A DNA stretch of 64,000 bases from assembly GCA_964058805.1 (NCBI GenBank), contig CAXKVV010000053.1:310001-374000 (forward strand), in the 5' to 3' direction. Each line of letters opens with the position of its first letter. Within the stretch, counting starts at the first letter, position 1. Origin of the DNA: Schoenoplectus triqueter. Taxonomy: Eukaryota > Streptophyta > Magnoliopsida > Poales > Cyperaceae. Positions 1 to 9,515 of the stretch are shown in pieces. Position numbers and translations under genes: made by a program. The notes beneath the pieces are model-generated. The model worked only from the letters and a program-made list of their open reading frames with translations, was not told the origin of the DNA and made no database searches.

Positions 1-170
1 GAGAGCGTTATTGAATTAGAGTTTGACTAAAAAAATATAGATTATTATTATTCAAGTTGAGCCGAGTCATGAGCTGAGACAACTTTAATTCAAACTTAAC
101 TCATTTAACTATTGAGACTGATTAGCTCGAGCTCGAATTGAATATGACCCCCGAGCTTTTATGCATCCTG
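1..170. repeat. GAGCTC/GAGCCGAG-rich repeat remnant at window edge
   Basis: The first 170 bases hold scattered copies of words such as GAGCCGAG, GAGCTGAG and GCTCGAGCTCGA. The same vocabulary recurs around 60.8-61.3 kb. This looks like the decayed end of a dispersed element that extends off the left edge. No coding frame is visible and the family is not identified. Confidence 0.35.
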
Positions 171-538
171 ATTGCGATCGACAGAGGAAAATTTTTATAG
201 ACACTGTAAAGTCGTGGATGAATATTAAACTCTTAATTTTTAATTTTTAGGTAAAACAGTTTTAATTTCTAAGACTTTTTTTTTTCAAAACGAAATCGGC
301 CGCTCGTAAAAAAAAAACGAGTAGGTTCCTACTTTTTTTTTTTCAGGATTTATATATACGTTTTTCGAGATGTTTTATCATCAGATTTACGAACAAGACC
401 AACTCATTTTTGCGAGCAGCCGATTCTCACGTTGAGCTACCACCGTTTTTGTCTGTAGGGTTTGTCAGTCAAAACCCTTGCATGAGTGGCGGCTGGTCGA
501 TTCCTCTCCATCTCCCTCTCCCTCTCAAAGAACGCATC

Positions 539-1702
539 ATGCGTTCACTCCTTGCAAAGATATTTTCGCATTTCTCCCCTTCCCCCCTCCACCTCCGCCA
601 TCAATCTCTAACGCTTTTCTCTCCTCTCCTCGGACGCTACCTTTCACACCAATCTCTACAAGAGCATGAGTTGTCTTTCATGGCACAGTATCTCATCTCC
701 TCCTTCGGCTTCTCCCGCAATCGAGCGATCAAGCACGCAGCGGATCCCCATCTCACCGCAATCCAATCGCCCGACCAGCCCGAAGCAGTGGTACAGTTCC
801 TAAAAGAAATTGGCCTATCAGATTCCCTGGTAAAGAGATCCATCACATTCCATCCTTCTCTTTTGTCTTACAATGTGGAGAAAACTATGAAACCCAATGC
901 GAGTAAATTGGTGAAAGGGGGTTTATCCGGTGATATACTGTTTCAGTTAATCCAATGCAACCCAAAAGTCCTTTTAAATAAAGATGCTCTTCCGCGCCTT
1001 TTATTTTGGAAAGATTTTGTGGGAAAATGTGATAAGTCATTAGTGAAGTTAGTTCGGAAGAATCGGTTGCTCATCATGTATGACATTGAGAAGCAAATAG
1101 TTCCCAGAATGAATTTACTTAAAGAGTTTGAGTTCTCACATCAGGATATTGTGGGGATGCTTGTGAATTGTTCTCTGATGAGTAGAAACCTGGATTCTAT
1201 CAGAAAGCAGTTTGAGCAAATTGAGGAACTGAGGCTTAAAAGGGGATGCAACATGTTTCTGCGTGCAGTTAAAGAGCTTGGTGATTGCAGCATAGATAGA
1301 ATGAAAAGAAATGCGGAGTTCTACCAGACAGCCTATGGCTGGTCGAAGGAAGAGGTTTGCTTGGCTTTCACGAAATTTCCTAATATACTCAGATTATCCA
1401 TGGATAAGATAAAATCAAACATGAATTTCCTTAATAGAGAGGCCAAGCTTGAACCTAGTTGCATAGCTTCTCACCCATTATTGCTTGGGTATAGCCTAGA
1501 AAAAAGGTTGATACTGAGGTTTAATGTGCTGAGCATTTTGGCTGCAAATGGCGTGAAGAATGGATGTAGTTTTCCAAGTGCATGTAGCTACTCAGAAAAT
1601 TACTTCTTGAAGAAATTCATAGAGCCATACAAGAAGGATGTGCCAGAGCTTGCTGATGCTTATTTTGCTGCTTCCAGTAGAAACACGACTGGTCCTGTTT
1701 AA
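539..1702 (+). CDS. mTERF family protein, intronless, organelle-targeted
   Basis: Encodes a mitochondrial transcription termination factor (mTERF) family protein. These are helical-repeat nucleic-acid-binding proteins of mitochondria and plastids that act in organelle transcription, splicing or translation. The start is the ATG at 539 (387 residues). The frame opens further upstream (ATG at 410), but 539 gives the same length as the other two mTERF genes here and begins a typical basic, serine-rich transit peptide (MRSLLAKIF). Repeated ~30-residue mTERF units are visible, with cores such as LSYNVEKTMKPN, GGLSGDILFQLIQ, KEEVCLAFTKFPNIL and SHPLLLGYSLEKRL. It is a single exon, as usual for the large plant At5g07900-type mTERF group. 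It converges with the mTERF gene at 3813-4973. The family assignment is firm; the target RNA or DNA is unknown. Confidence 0.93.
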   Translation: MRSLLAKIFSHFSPSPLHLRHQSLTLFSPLLGRYLSHQSLQEHELSFMAQYLISSFGFSRNRAIKHAADPHLTAIQSPDQPEAVVQFLKEIGLSDSLVKRSITFHPSLLSYNVEKTMKPNASKLVKGGLSGDILFQLIQCNPKVLLNKDALPRLLFWKDFVGKCDKSLVKLVRKNRLLIMYDIEKQIVPRMNLLKEFEFSHQDIVGMLVNCSLMSRNLDSIRKQFEQIEELRLKRGCNMFLRAVKELGDCSIDRMKRNAEFYQTAYGWSKEEVCLAFTKFPNILRLSMDKIKSNMNFLNREAKLEPSCIASHPLLLGYSLEKRLILRFNVLSILAANGVKNGCSFPSACSYSENYFLKKFIEPYKKDVPELADAYFAASSRNTTGPV

Positions 1703-3812
1703 GTGGTGCTCTATATTTTGAGAGAAATTGTAGAAATCTCTTATCAGTGCAGTTAAAAAGGGTTGAAGTTCACTGAGGCAACTAGATAATCTCAGGTTTA
1801 TACTGGTTGTCAGCACTTGATTGGTATTAAAATCGTTACTAGTGGTAGACTTAATTTCTGATTTATTTTATTGGAGAGCTCCAATAAGATAATTTTATTT
1901 CTCAGGTTTTAACTATTTGGGTGTGGGAATTCATTTGCACCTTGCTAGCAGTTAACCTCTAGACAGATATCATTAACTTGATGTACTCTCAGTTGCTTGC
2001 CAGCATATACCTCAGTCTTAGTTTTTATGTTTGCTTCTGTTAGTGTAATTCTGTTATTTAAGTGGACACAGATTATCTGAATATGAGGTTGTTTTGCTGA
2101 ATGAAATACCATGTTCTGATTTACTGTTAGTCATCATTAGTTTCCTTAATAAGTCATTGTGAGCTGAGTATCAGAAGAAAGGACCTCAAGACAGGTCCCA
2201 CTCTTTGGATTACCATAAATATCCAAATATCTCTTAATAATTTGATGTGCTGTGCAAGCATAACTGTTTCCCTTAGATTGTCAAGATTGTTGCTGCAAGA
2301 TGGTTTCTTAAATCATCAAATTTGTGCACAAACCTACTAATTAGTTTTCTTTTGCTCTCTACATTAAGGTTTGATATAGTGATAGGGAATAAGATTTATC
2401 CAGATAATCCAGTTAACTTCAAAATAGAAAATGTTGTAATCACCCTGATAACCAGCTGGTGCTGAAGCAGCAACATTACCCTGGGTGTTTTGGTCCATGT
2501 GGCAAATTTATGACCATTCTAGGTGTGACAAACTAAGATCACTTGAATTAGGGCATTTTTGAGCTTTACGTGAAATATCAGTTTTGAAGTTGAATTGAAT
2601 GATTGAATGTTGCATATGCTCTTAAACCTTAATTCGGGATCGTAATTACAATAATCTGAGTTCAGTTCCAATTCTACCATTAGAGGCAATTCAGTTTCAA
2701 TTCTATTATTTTTGTCGTTGAAAATTTTAATCCTTTGGTTTGACCATTTTCATGTTATATTTCCTCTGGGCTCAAGTCTCCATTGACCAGTAGTAGTTCT
2801 TGATTGCTTTTTATTGTAGAACCATTACAATTGGCCCAGAACGAGCATTCTAACAGAAGCATTGTCAAGTAAGATTGAACTCTCCAGCCTTTTGATGTTT
2901 GTTGCTGGAATTGGCTTCAACACATTCAGGTTTTGCTTTGACTTATGCGCAATGGGACTATCAAAACGCTGTTAGCCTCTTACTGTGGCAGAGAAAATTT
3001 GAAGAATTTTATAATAAGATGAAACAGTATTTTCCTGTCTGGTATTGAATTTAAATAGTAAACTTCGGTTGTCATGGAAATTTAATATCATTTTTGTCGT
3101 TGCAGGATTAATGTCAATTCTCTCTTTTTCTAATTCCTAGTTTATGTTTAATAACTGTGCTACATCCAATGTAATCAAGTTTCTGTTATTTCTGAGTTTC
3201 TTTAGCACCAAATTTGAGGGTATAGTGTTTTGTCAAAAAATAAATATAAAATAATAAAATTATGTTGTTGTTGTTGATGATGATGATAAATAAATAAATG
3301 AGGAACCATCAATTATGTTATCTAGTTCATATAGATAAGTTTTCCTTTTGTTTTGTTATCGTTGGGGACAGTACATCAGAAATAAACTTGCTCTACGCTT
3401 GTTCCATGCATGAACTGTGATGGTAACGATTTCTTTAGGAGGTACTGACAAATTCACCTACCAGTTGCTGCCCAACATGTCTGCAAAAAAGCTAGCAGGT
3501 ATTGAGCCCCTGTAGATCAGAGAAGTCAAACAGAATTTCTGAACAAATTATTTAAAAGAAGCCAAACTAAATACATGAGAAGACGAACACCGTTACTTCT
3601 AGATCAGACAAATAAAACAGTGGTTTTTCAGCATCCATAAAAACAAAAGTACAAAATCAATGCTAAATAGTGGATAACAAAGATGTTATCACTTCCAAAG
3701 ATTACACAAAATCGATCATTTTAAGCAATGGAAGCAGCTTACTTTACAAAAAGAAGTTCTTACCTTAAGATTAAAAACAAAAAACACACCAAATTCTACC
3801 GAATAGAAAATG
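1703..3812. other. Intergenic region between convergent mTERF genes
   Basis: About 2.1 kb with no supported reading frame. It must contain the 3' ends of both flanking convergent mTERF transcripts. A short TTG/ATG/AAAT microsatellite lies at about 3268-3300. Base composition is moderately AT-rich and less repeat-laden than the rest of the window. No transposon termini were recognised. Confidence 0.5.
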
Positions 3813-4973
3813 TCAAGCAGCTGCCTTCCCACCAAAAGCAGCAAAATACGCATCAGAAACCTCCGGCGCGTCCTTTTTGTAAGGCTCAATGTATCTCTCA
3901 ACGAAGGTTTTCTCAGGCAACATACATGCATCAAAAAGATTGCACTTTTCTTTGAGCTTCTTTGCGTCCAACATGCACAGCACTCGATGCCTTGGAATCA
4001 ATCTTTTCTTCAGGCTATATCCAAGCAAAATTGGCACTGAGGCGATGCTACTCGGCTCAATCTTAACCTCTCTAATAAGAAAATCCATGTTTGACTTCAC
4101 TCTCACCTCAGACATGGCAAGTATATTTGGGTACTTCCCAAAAGCAGCACATACCTCTTCATGTGACCATCCATATGCTGTTTTAAATAACTCAAATTTC
4201 TTTTTAATTGTATCTATGTTGAAATTACTGAGAGTTTTTAACCCAGCAAGAAAGCTGCGAGATCCACGAAGGACGCCAAGATTTTCAATCAGGTCAATAA
4301 TGCTTCTTAAATAACTGATGCTTCGGCGAGTACAGCTGTGCCCATTCCCGAAAAGCGCTGCTATGTCTTGATCTGACAGTCCGCATTCTTTCAAAAGATC
4401 CATCTTTGGAACAATGTACCTATCAATGTCAATATTCAGCATGAAGTGGTTCCTCATAATAAATTTCGAAAGAGCCACATCATCCATGCCAACAAAATTC
4501 CTACACAACGAGAGACGTCTGGCGATCTCTCTCATTGTAAGATTACCTGGGCAGTACCGGATCAATTGAGCCAGTATATCCACAGAGAATCCATGGGTCA
4601 TCAGTTCAGCCAAATTTGGTTTCAGGTCCCTTTCCACATTGTAGGACAAAACGTCTGGGTTGCTCGAGATGGCTCCCTTGATTTGCGCATCTGACAAGCC
4701 AGTATCTTTGAGTAATTTTACCACTGATTCAGGCTGGGCTACGGATTTGATGGCGGCGAGCTTCTTCCTAGCAGAGAACTCCAGCGCTTGATCGGGGGCA
4801 ACACCAAATGCGGAGATCAGGTACCTTGCTACGAAAGGCATCTCCTTCGCTGGCTGAGTTACTGTTGAGCTTGAAAAGGGCAGGCGTAGGAGAGGGGTAA
4901 GAAGTGCTAATTGGTGGTGCTCGGGAGGAGAGAAGAAAGAGGCGGAGATTCTCCTAGCAAGGAGAGAGTACAT
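3813..4973 (-). CDS. mTERF family protein, intronless, organelle-targeted
   Basis: A second intronless mTERF protein of 386 residues, convergent with and clearly related to the gene at 539. Parallel motifs include LSYNVERDLKPN, AYGWSHEEVCAAF, KYPNILAMS and ILLGYSLKKRLIPRH. The N-terminus (MYSLLARRISASFF) is arginine- and serine-rich and lacks acidic residues, as expected for mitochondrial or plastid import. The mTERF units run from about residue 60 to 360, followed by the conserved tail ERYIEPYKKDAPEVSDAYFA, also present in the other copies. There is no frameshift or internal stop. The likely role is organelle transcript regulation; the specific target cannot be inferred. Confidence 0.93.
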   Translation of the reverse strand: MYSLLARRISASFFSPPEHHQLALLTPLLRLPFSSSTVTQPAKEMPFVARYLISAFGVAPDQALEFSARKKLAAIKSVAQPESVVKLLKDTGLSDAQIKGAISSNPDVLSYNVERDLKPNLAELMTHGFSVDILAQLIRYCPGNLTMREIARRLSLCRNFVGMDDVALSKFIMRNHFMLNIDIDRYIVPKMDLLKECGLSDQDIAALFGNGHSCTRRSISYLRSIIDLIENLGVLRGSRSFLAGLKTLSNFNIDTIKKKFELFKTAYGWSHEEVCAAFGKYPNILAMSEVRVKSNMDFLIREVKIEPSSIASVPILLGYSLKKRLIPRHRVLCMLDAKKLKEKCNLFDACMLPEKTFVERYIEPYKKDAPEVSDAYFAAFGGKAAA

Positions 4974-5160
4974 GGTGTGTGCTGTCTGGGTTTCTGAGGG
5001 TTTTCACTTTTCCGAAAGGAACGAAAGCGGAAAGCACCCGTTTTTTAATTTATTTCTCAAACATCTGACCGAACAAAGGCAGCGCGTTGGTTAAAGAATT
5101 CATGTTCCGATAATTGCACACTGCATAGTGTTGTTTTGAGTTTGTGGATTATCTTGAACA

Positions 5161-5534
5161 GGGGCGGATGCAGCTGTGGCCCTGGAAAATTTTTTTGCCC
5201 TCCTGAATTGTCTGATTAATTTTATTGAGAAAAAAATATTTAATATCATGTATAATAAAATAATTATGCAAATATATCAAAATATAAAGTTTTATAGACG
5301 AAAATTTTCTTCATCAACTTGATTATCTATTACTTTGAGCTTTATTTTATTGTTATTTTTAATATATAAAATGTTATTATTCTAATAAATTTTTTATTAG
5401 GTAAGAATATATATTAAATTATTATTTTTTTATTTAGTACCCGATTAGTTAATGGATTTAAACCCGATAAACTATTACAATCCGATATTTGCCCCCCCCC
5501 CCCCCCCCCGACTAAAATCCTGCATCCGCCCATG
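5161..5534. mobile_element. MITE with GGGGCGGATGCAG termini and 10-bp TSD
   Basis: The element begins GGGGCGGATGCAGC and ends CTGCATCCGCCC(ATG), giving terminal inverted repeats. The 10-mer ATCTTGAACA flanks it directly on both sides (5151-5160 and 5535-5544), a good target-site duplication. The 374-bp AT-rich interior has no ORF and includes a run of 18 C at about 5492-5509. A TSD of 9-10 bp is typical of Mutator-like elements, but the superfamily is inferred only from that. Related GGGGCGGA-type ends occur near 11.57, 20.81, 29.53 and 62.83 kb. Confidence 0.75.
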
Positions 5535-5734
5535 ATCTTGAACATATATTTCGAACTTTATAAATTCGAAGTATTATTCCAAACTCCGGTCACAAATATA
5601 TATTTCAAATCTATAATCTCGAGGTACTATCTCGAAGTCTGATTTTTTAACCAAATAACCATAAATCTAACAAGATAAGAAAGAGCAACCAAAACCAACT
5701 AGTCTAAATTTATAGCATCTATAATTCACATTGA

Positions 5735-6240
5735 CTATATTAATAACAAAGGTTTTGATAGTGCCTTAGTGCAAATATCTACAATTTGGTCATTGCTTTG
5801 CACATGGACCACTCGAACTTCTCCATTCTTGATATGTTCTCGAATTGAATGAAATTTTACATCAATGTGCTTGCTCCTCTCGTGATGCACTGGGTTCTTG
5901 GCTAACTCAATGGCTGATTTGTTGTCAACTCGAATTTCGGTTGCCTCGAGTTGTGGGAGCTTCATTTCTTGCAGCAATCTCTCAGTCAAATGACATGACT
6001 TACACCGAGTGATGTTACTACATACTCGGCCTCACAAGTCGATAATAATGACGATTGACTGTTTCTTCGACAACCATGTGAAGACTGTGCCTCCCCATGA
6101 AAAATGCATATACCAAGATATTCTTTTTGTCATCAATGTCTCTGCACCAATCACTGTTCACATAACATATAAATTCAAATTTATTAGTCTTTTGTTATAC
6201 TTAACATCTTCTTTGATTTGTCGATTTGCAAAACAATCTT
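5735..6240 (-). pseudogene. Ty1/copia pol remnant (reverse transcriptase end and RNase H)
   Basis: The minus strand encodes a recognisable copia RNase H end with the motifs ATEIRVDNKSAIELAKNP, HHERSKHIDVKFHSIREH and DQIVDICTKALSK. Further upstream in other frames come SDW, IDDKKN and CEAEYV words, normally part of the (D/S)DWAGD...DDRKST...CEAEY stretch. At least two frameshifts and in-frame stops interrupt it, so it is inactive. It is cut off at about 6240, where the plus-strand LTR begins. Confidence 0.85.
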
Positions 6241-6441
6241 GAATTTTATAATTTGTCTTGTTTGAGTTTTGTGCAGGGATTAACATGCAAATGGACTAGT
6301 GCACAAGAACCAAGACTAGTACTGGAATACAAGAGCTTAATCAAGACTGCATTAGGTTTAGGTTTAGTAAAACTCAAACTGGGTTGAATTGGTCAAGATA
6401 AATTGAGCTTAAACAACAAGAAAAGTGCTTCTGCCTAGTGA

Positions 6442-6928
6442 ATCGTTATAACGGTTCAATAATCGTTATAAGTTCATCTCAATACTCAAAAATATTCTAA
6501 AGCAGAAACATTCTCAAAGAAACCAGAGTGTATCGTTATGTAACGATTCAGTAATCGTTACAACGATTTGTGAAACATATAACGATTCTGTAATCGTTAC
6601 AACGATTCATGAAACGTATAACGACTTGATAAATCGTTATAACGTTTCAGCTCAGTTGATCCAACGGCTATTCTTTCTAAACCGTTATAACGATTTGTAA
6701 ACCGTTATAACGGTTCAGGTCGAAATCAAAGAACGTTGTATAATGGTTCAGAGAAATTTTACAGAATGTTGTGTAACGCTCTAAAGCGTTATACAACGGT
6801 TTGGAAAATCAAAGACGACAAAACAATGGGTAAATTTCTCTGACAATCCTACCGTTTGAATCTTAATCCGTTGTAACGATTTGTAAACCGTTATAACGGT
6901 TCAGGCCGAAATCAAAAAACGTTGTACA
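6442..6928. repeat. Cluster of ATCGTTATAACGAT-type palindromes
   Basis: About 487 bp carry more than a dozen perfect or near-perfect copies of a CGTTATAACG dyad and its variants (CGTTACAACG, CGTATAACG, CGTTGTAACG). A longer block containing TTGTAAACCGTTATAACGG plus the sequence after it is duplicated, beginning near 6683 and again near 6869 (offset 186 bp). The dyads fall in the U3 part of the inferred LTR, upstream of its TATA box, as enhancer repeats do in other copia LTRs. Confidence 0.8.
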
Positions 6929-6972
6929 ACAGATTAAGGTTAAAAGTGAAGTTATGCTTGATTTTCAGCTTT

Positions 6973-6985
6973 TTATAAAAGGGGG
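6973..6985 (+). promoter_or_regulatory. TATA box of nested LTR
   Basis: TTTTATAAAAGGGGG lies directly downstream of the palindrome cluster. It precedes CT-rich sequence typical of a transcription start (CCATCTTCCTTCTCCTCC). This is consistent with the U3/R junction of an LTR promoter. Confidence 0.5.
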
Positions 6986-7924
6986 ACCATCTTCCTTCTC
7001 CTCCAGTTGTTGAACACACTTACAAAATACATTCTTACAACCACCATTAAAGAGCTTTGAGAAAACCTTGCTATACCTAGCTAAAACTCAAGATCTTTGA
7101 TCTAAACTTGTTCTAAACACTTGTGAGATTTGAGTGATTTGCTCCATTGCTAAATCTACTCCTAGATTTTGCTACTCCATTAACTTTAGGCTTTGTCTCT
7201 CATCCTTTGTGTGTAAGAGGGCAAAGTTCGACCTTGTACAAGACTTGTATTTGGTTGAATAGATCAGACCGGCTTTGTTACCGTTAGACGGAAAGCCGGG
7301 AGGCCGAACCTCGTTACATCGCGTGTCAACTCGATCCTTTGATTGAGCATTTCTAAACTTTTTCTCTTTACTTTATTTCATCTCTTTGGTTTAGAAATTG
7401 CTTGTGCTTGATTGTTGTAGAACTTGTTAAAATTGTAATTTAACCCTTGTACTTTTTACTAATTGACCAAATTAGTATTATTAGTGGTAATCAAGGGTTA
7501 TATCTTTGTGTAGTATAACCCGAGGTCCTCTGTCCCCTTGATATATCTCATAAATACACCAAACAAATACATTCTCAGAAATTGAATACATAAATAGATC
7601 GAATAGATAAACAAGTACCACAATCAATTTGATTGAGCTAATTATGACAAAAAGCTAGCTAGTTAATACAACATTTTTTAACGGTCCACCCAACAAAACC
7701 AATCATCCTACTAATCTACACTGTAAACCAAATAACCATAAACCTAACAAGATAAGAAAGAGCAACCAAAACCAACTAGTCTAAATTTATAGCATCTATA
7801 ATTCACATTAACTAGCATTTTTGCTATATCTCACCATTTCTTATCATTTATTTTCTTCCTTTGTATCCTTGATTACAAAAAAATACACTCAGAATTTTGT
7901 TTAGTATTTTGGTTAGTGGTACAC

Positions 7925-8140
7925 TTACCTGATTTTGCCAATATACATATGATCAAAAAGGATTGAGAGTTTTGTGGCTGGTACCGTGCCCATCCTCATC
8001 TGGTCTTGCCATTCAGGGAACCACAGCTCATTACAATCCTGCACCATTACTCTGTTGCTAACTGCCCACATGATATGACCTTTAAGCGCATCTTTGTTAT
8101 CTTGATGGCTCACAATAGTGCTCTCCTCTTCGTTTGACTA
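7925..8140 (-). pseudogene. Unidentified coding-like fragment ending at a splice donor
   Basis: The minus strand reads about 70 sense codons after a TAG, including GHIMWAVSNRVMVQDCNELW and WQDQMRMGTVPATKL. The composition looks like a real protein rather than random AT-rich frame. The frame runs to IGKI followed by CAG|GTAAGTG, a consensus splice donor. No matching downstream exon was found. It sits between two LTR-like blocks, so it may be an exon fragment captured by a mobile element or left from a lost gene. I do not recognise the protein family. Confidence 0.35.
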
Positions 8141-8409
8141 CCCGAAATCGTCCTCGTGGACAGTATTTTGCTCTTGATATTTTAAGATAAAAGATAGATG
8201 ATATTTATCGAAATGATATTTTTATACTAATTTGAACAAAGTAGATAAAGACTGGTTTGATAAGTACTAATTTTACTATACAATTTGCACAAGAATCAAC
8301 TTAAAAGAGATCAAAAAATAATGCACAAAAATAACTTGAATGTTATATGCAAATGCATGAAAATATGCCTTAAGTCTTCAGCTAAATATCAATTGTCAAA
8401 AATAATAAT

Positions 8410-9515
8410 TGATGTAAAACAATGTTACATAAGAAATATAATTTTTTAAAGATTTTGATTATGAGAAGTAAATGATGCAAGTACTGAAATTTTAAAGAAG
8501 ACTCAAGATGTTAACGGAGTTCGGTTATAGAAATCTACGTCTCCGGGTCTCATCCCACTAACGGAACGCCGCTTTATTAAAAAATATTTTATAATTTAGA
8601 ATCTTTAGCTTCTTCACAATACAAGTGCAAAAGACTAAAAACTATAAAAAGAATAAATTAAGAGCACTCAAGGCTAAAAAATACAGCAACAATGCTGAAG
8701 AGAAAATTGAGTCAAACCTCAACGATGTGCAATGCACTATTCAGAAATTGTAAAAGAATTTCACTAAGTTTGGCTAATTCAATATCTTTATTTCTTATAA
8801 TTTGTAAGGAAGATTGTATGAACTCTTTGTTTGCTGTAGGGTGAGTGCTCTAGATTGCTTAAGATTTAGAAGGTTTTGAATTAATTGACATAATCTCAGA
8901 TCATCACCTTAAATAAGTACTTTAACAGAGAATAGTGGTATTCTTGCACAGAGAACCGTTATAACGATTACTAAATCGTTATAACGTTTCTATATAGTGA
9001 ATCTTGATTTTTCAAGAATACCCCTTGTCAGAATTTTAAATATCGTTATAACGGTTTAGAAATGAATAGAATGGACTGTTATAACGATAGAGGGAAACGT
9101 TAAATGTTTTACAAAATGTTACCAACGTTTGACTATTTGACCAACATTCTGATAAGTCTACTGCCCTTCAGAAACGTTATAACGATTCACTGAATCGTTA
9201 TACATTTCATGAAGTGTGGAACACTTGACAAAGCGTTACATAACGATACACTATGTTAAATTTGACTCATCTCTGCTCATAGAAAATTTATAATATTATT
9301 TTTGTATTTGTATTGAAATATTATAATGATTCTCTGCGGCAGAGAGGGTTTCCTTATAAAATTATGAAGAATATAATATTTTGAATTATATTTGTACATG
9401 AGATATAATCCTATATCTTCATAGAAGCTTCTGAACTAATCTTGATCATTTCCTTTTGAATTTTTTGAAGCTTCTTAGGATCCTACACACAAGTCTTTAA
9501 GAAACTTATTAAATT
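8410..9515 (-). mobile_element. LTR-like block, opposite orientation to the 6.3-7.5 kb LTR
   Basis: On the minus strand this block has the same order as the plus-strand LTR at 6255. A TTGTGTGTAGG start lies near 9500, a cluster of CGTTATAACG dyads at 9250-8950, and a CCGTTAGTGGGATGAGACCCG block at about 8570-8550. That block is followed by a CCGAACTCCGTTAACATC stretch matching the R/U5 block of the other copy. Similarity is by motif order rather than continuous identity, so the copies are old or from related subfamilies. No internal coding region is attached. Confidence 0.5.
8951..9252. repeat. Second cluster of CGTTATAACG dyads
   Basis: Contains ACCGTTATAACGATT, AATCGTTATAACGTTTC, ATCGTTATAACGGTTT, TGTTATAACGATAG, AACGTTATAACGATTC and related half-sites within 300 bp. 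The motif is the same as at 6442-6928 but the spacer sequence differs, so the dyad rather than the surrounding DNA is what is kept. Confidence 0.8.

Larger units (their letters stand above)
6255..7450 (+). mobile_element. Nested LTR (plus strand) with palindromic U3 repeats
   Basis: Starts near a TGTTTGAGTTTTGTGCAGG sequence inside the copia remnant. The first ~700 bp (6440-6930) carry many copies of a GTTATAAC dyad. A TATAAAAGGGGG box at about 6973-6985 is followed by an R/U5-like stretch containing CCGTTAGACGGAAAGCCGGG. The same order (U3 with dyads, then a CCGTTAG...CCGGAGA block) appears inverted at 8.4-9.5 kb, so both look like LTRs of one family. No gag or pol of this family is present, so it may be a solo LTR. 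The right boundary is approximate. Confidence 0.55.
5649..7813 (-). mobile_element. Degenerate Ty1/copia retrotransposon with nested LTR
   Basis: An 88-bp sequence at 5649-5736 recurs in direct orientation at 7726-7813 with two substitutions. Read on the minus strand, the right copy starts a ~270-bp LTR-like stretch (to about 7545). The left copy lies directly after a copia RNase H reading frame, where a 3' LTR should begin. This fits an old minus-strand copia element: 5' LTR (7813 to ~7545), internal region mostly lost, RNase H remnant (6240-5735), truncated 3' LTR (from 5736). Most of the interior is occupied by a plus-strand LTR of another family. The outer LTR boundaries are inferred. Confidence 0.6.

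Noticed and set aside
3889..4314. 141-codon plus-strand frame
   Set aside because: Antisense to the intact mTERF gene at 3813-4973; no independent support.
6442..6928. CRISPR-like array
   Set aside because: The short palindromes are irregularly spaced with variable repeats and lie in an LTR of a plant genome; no cas-like genes.
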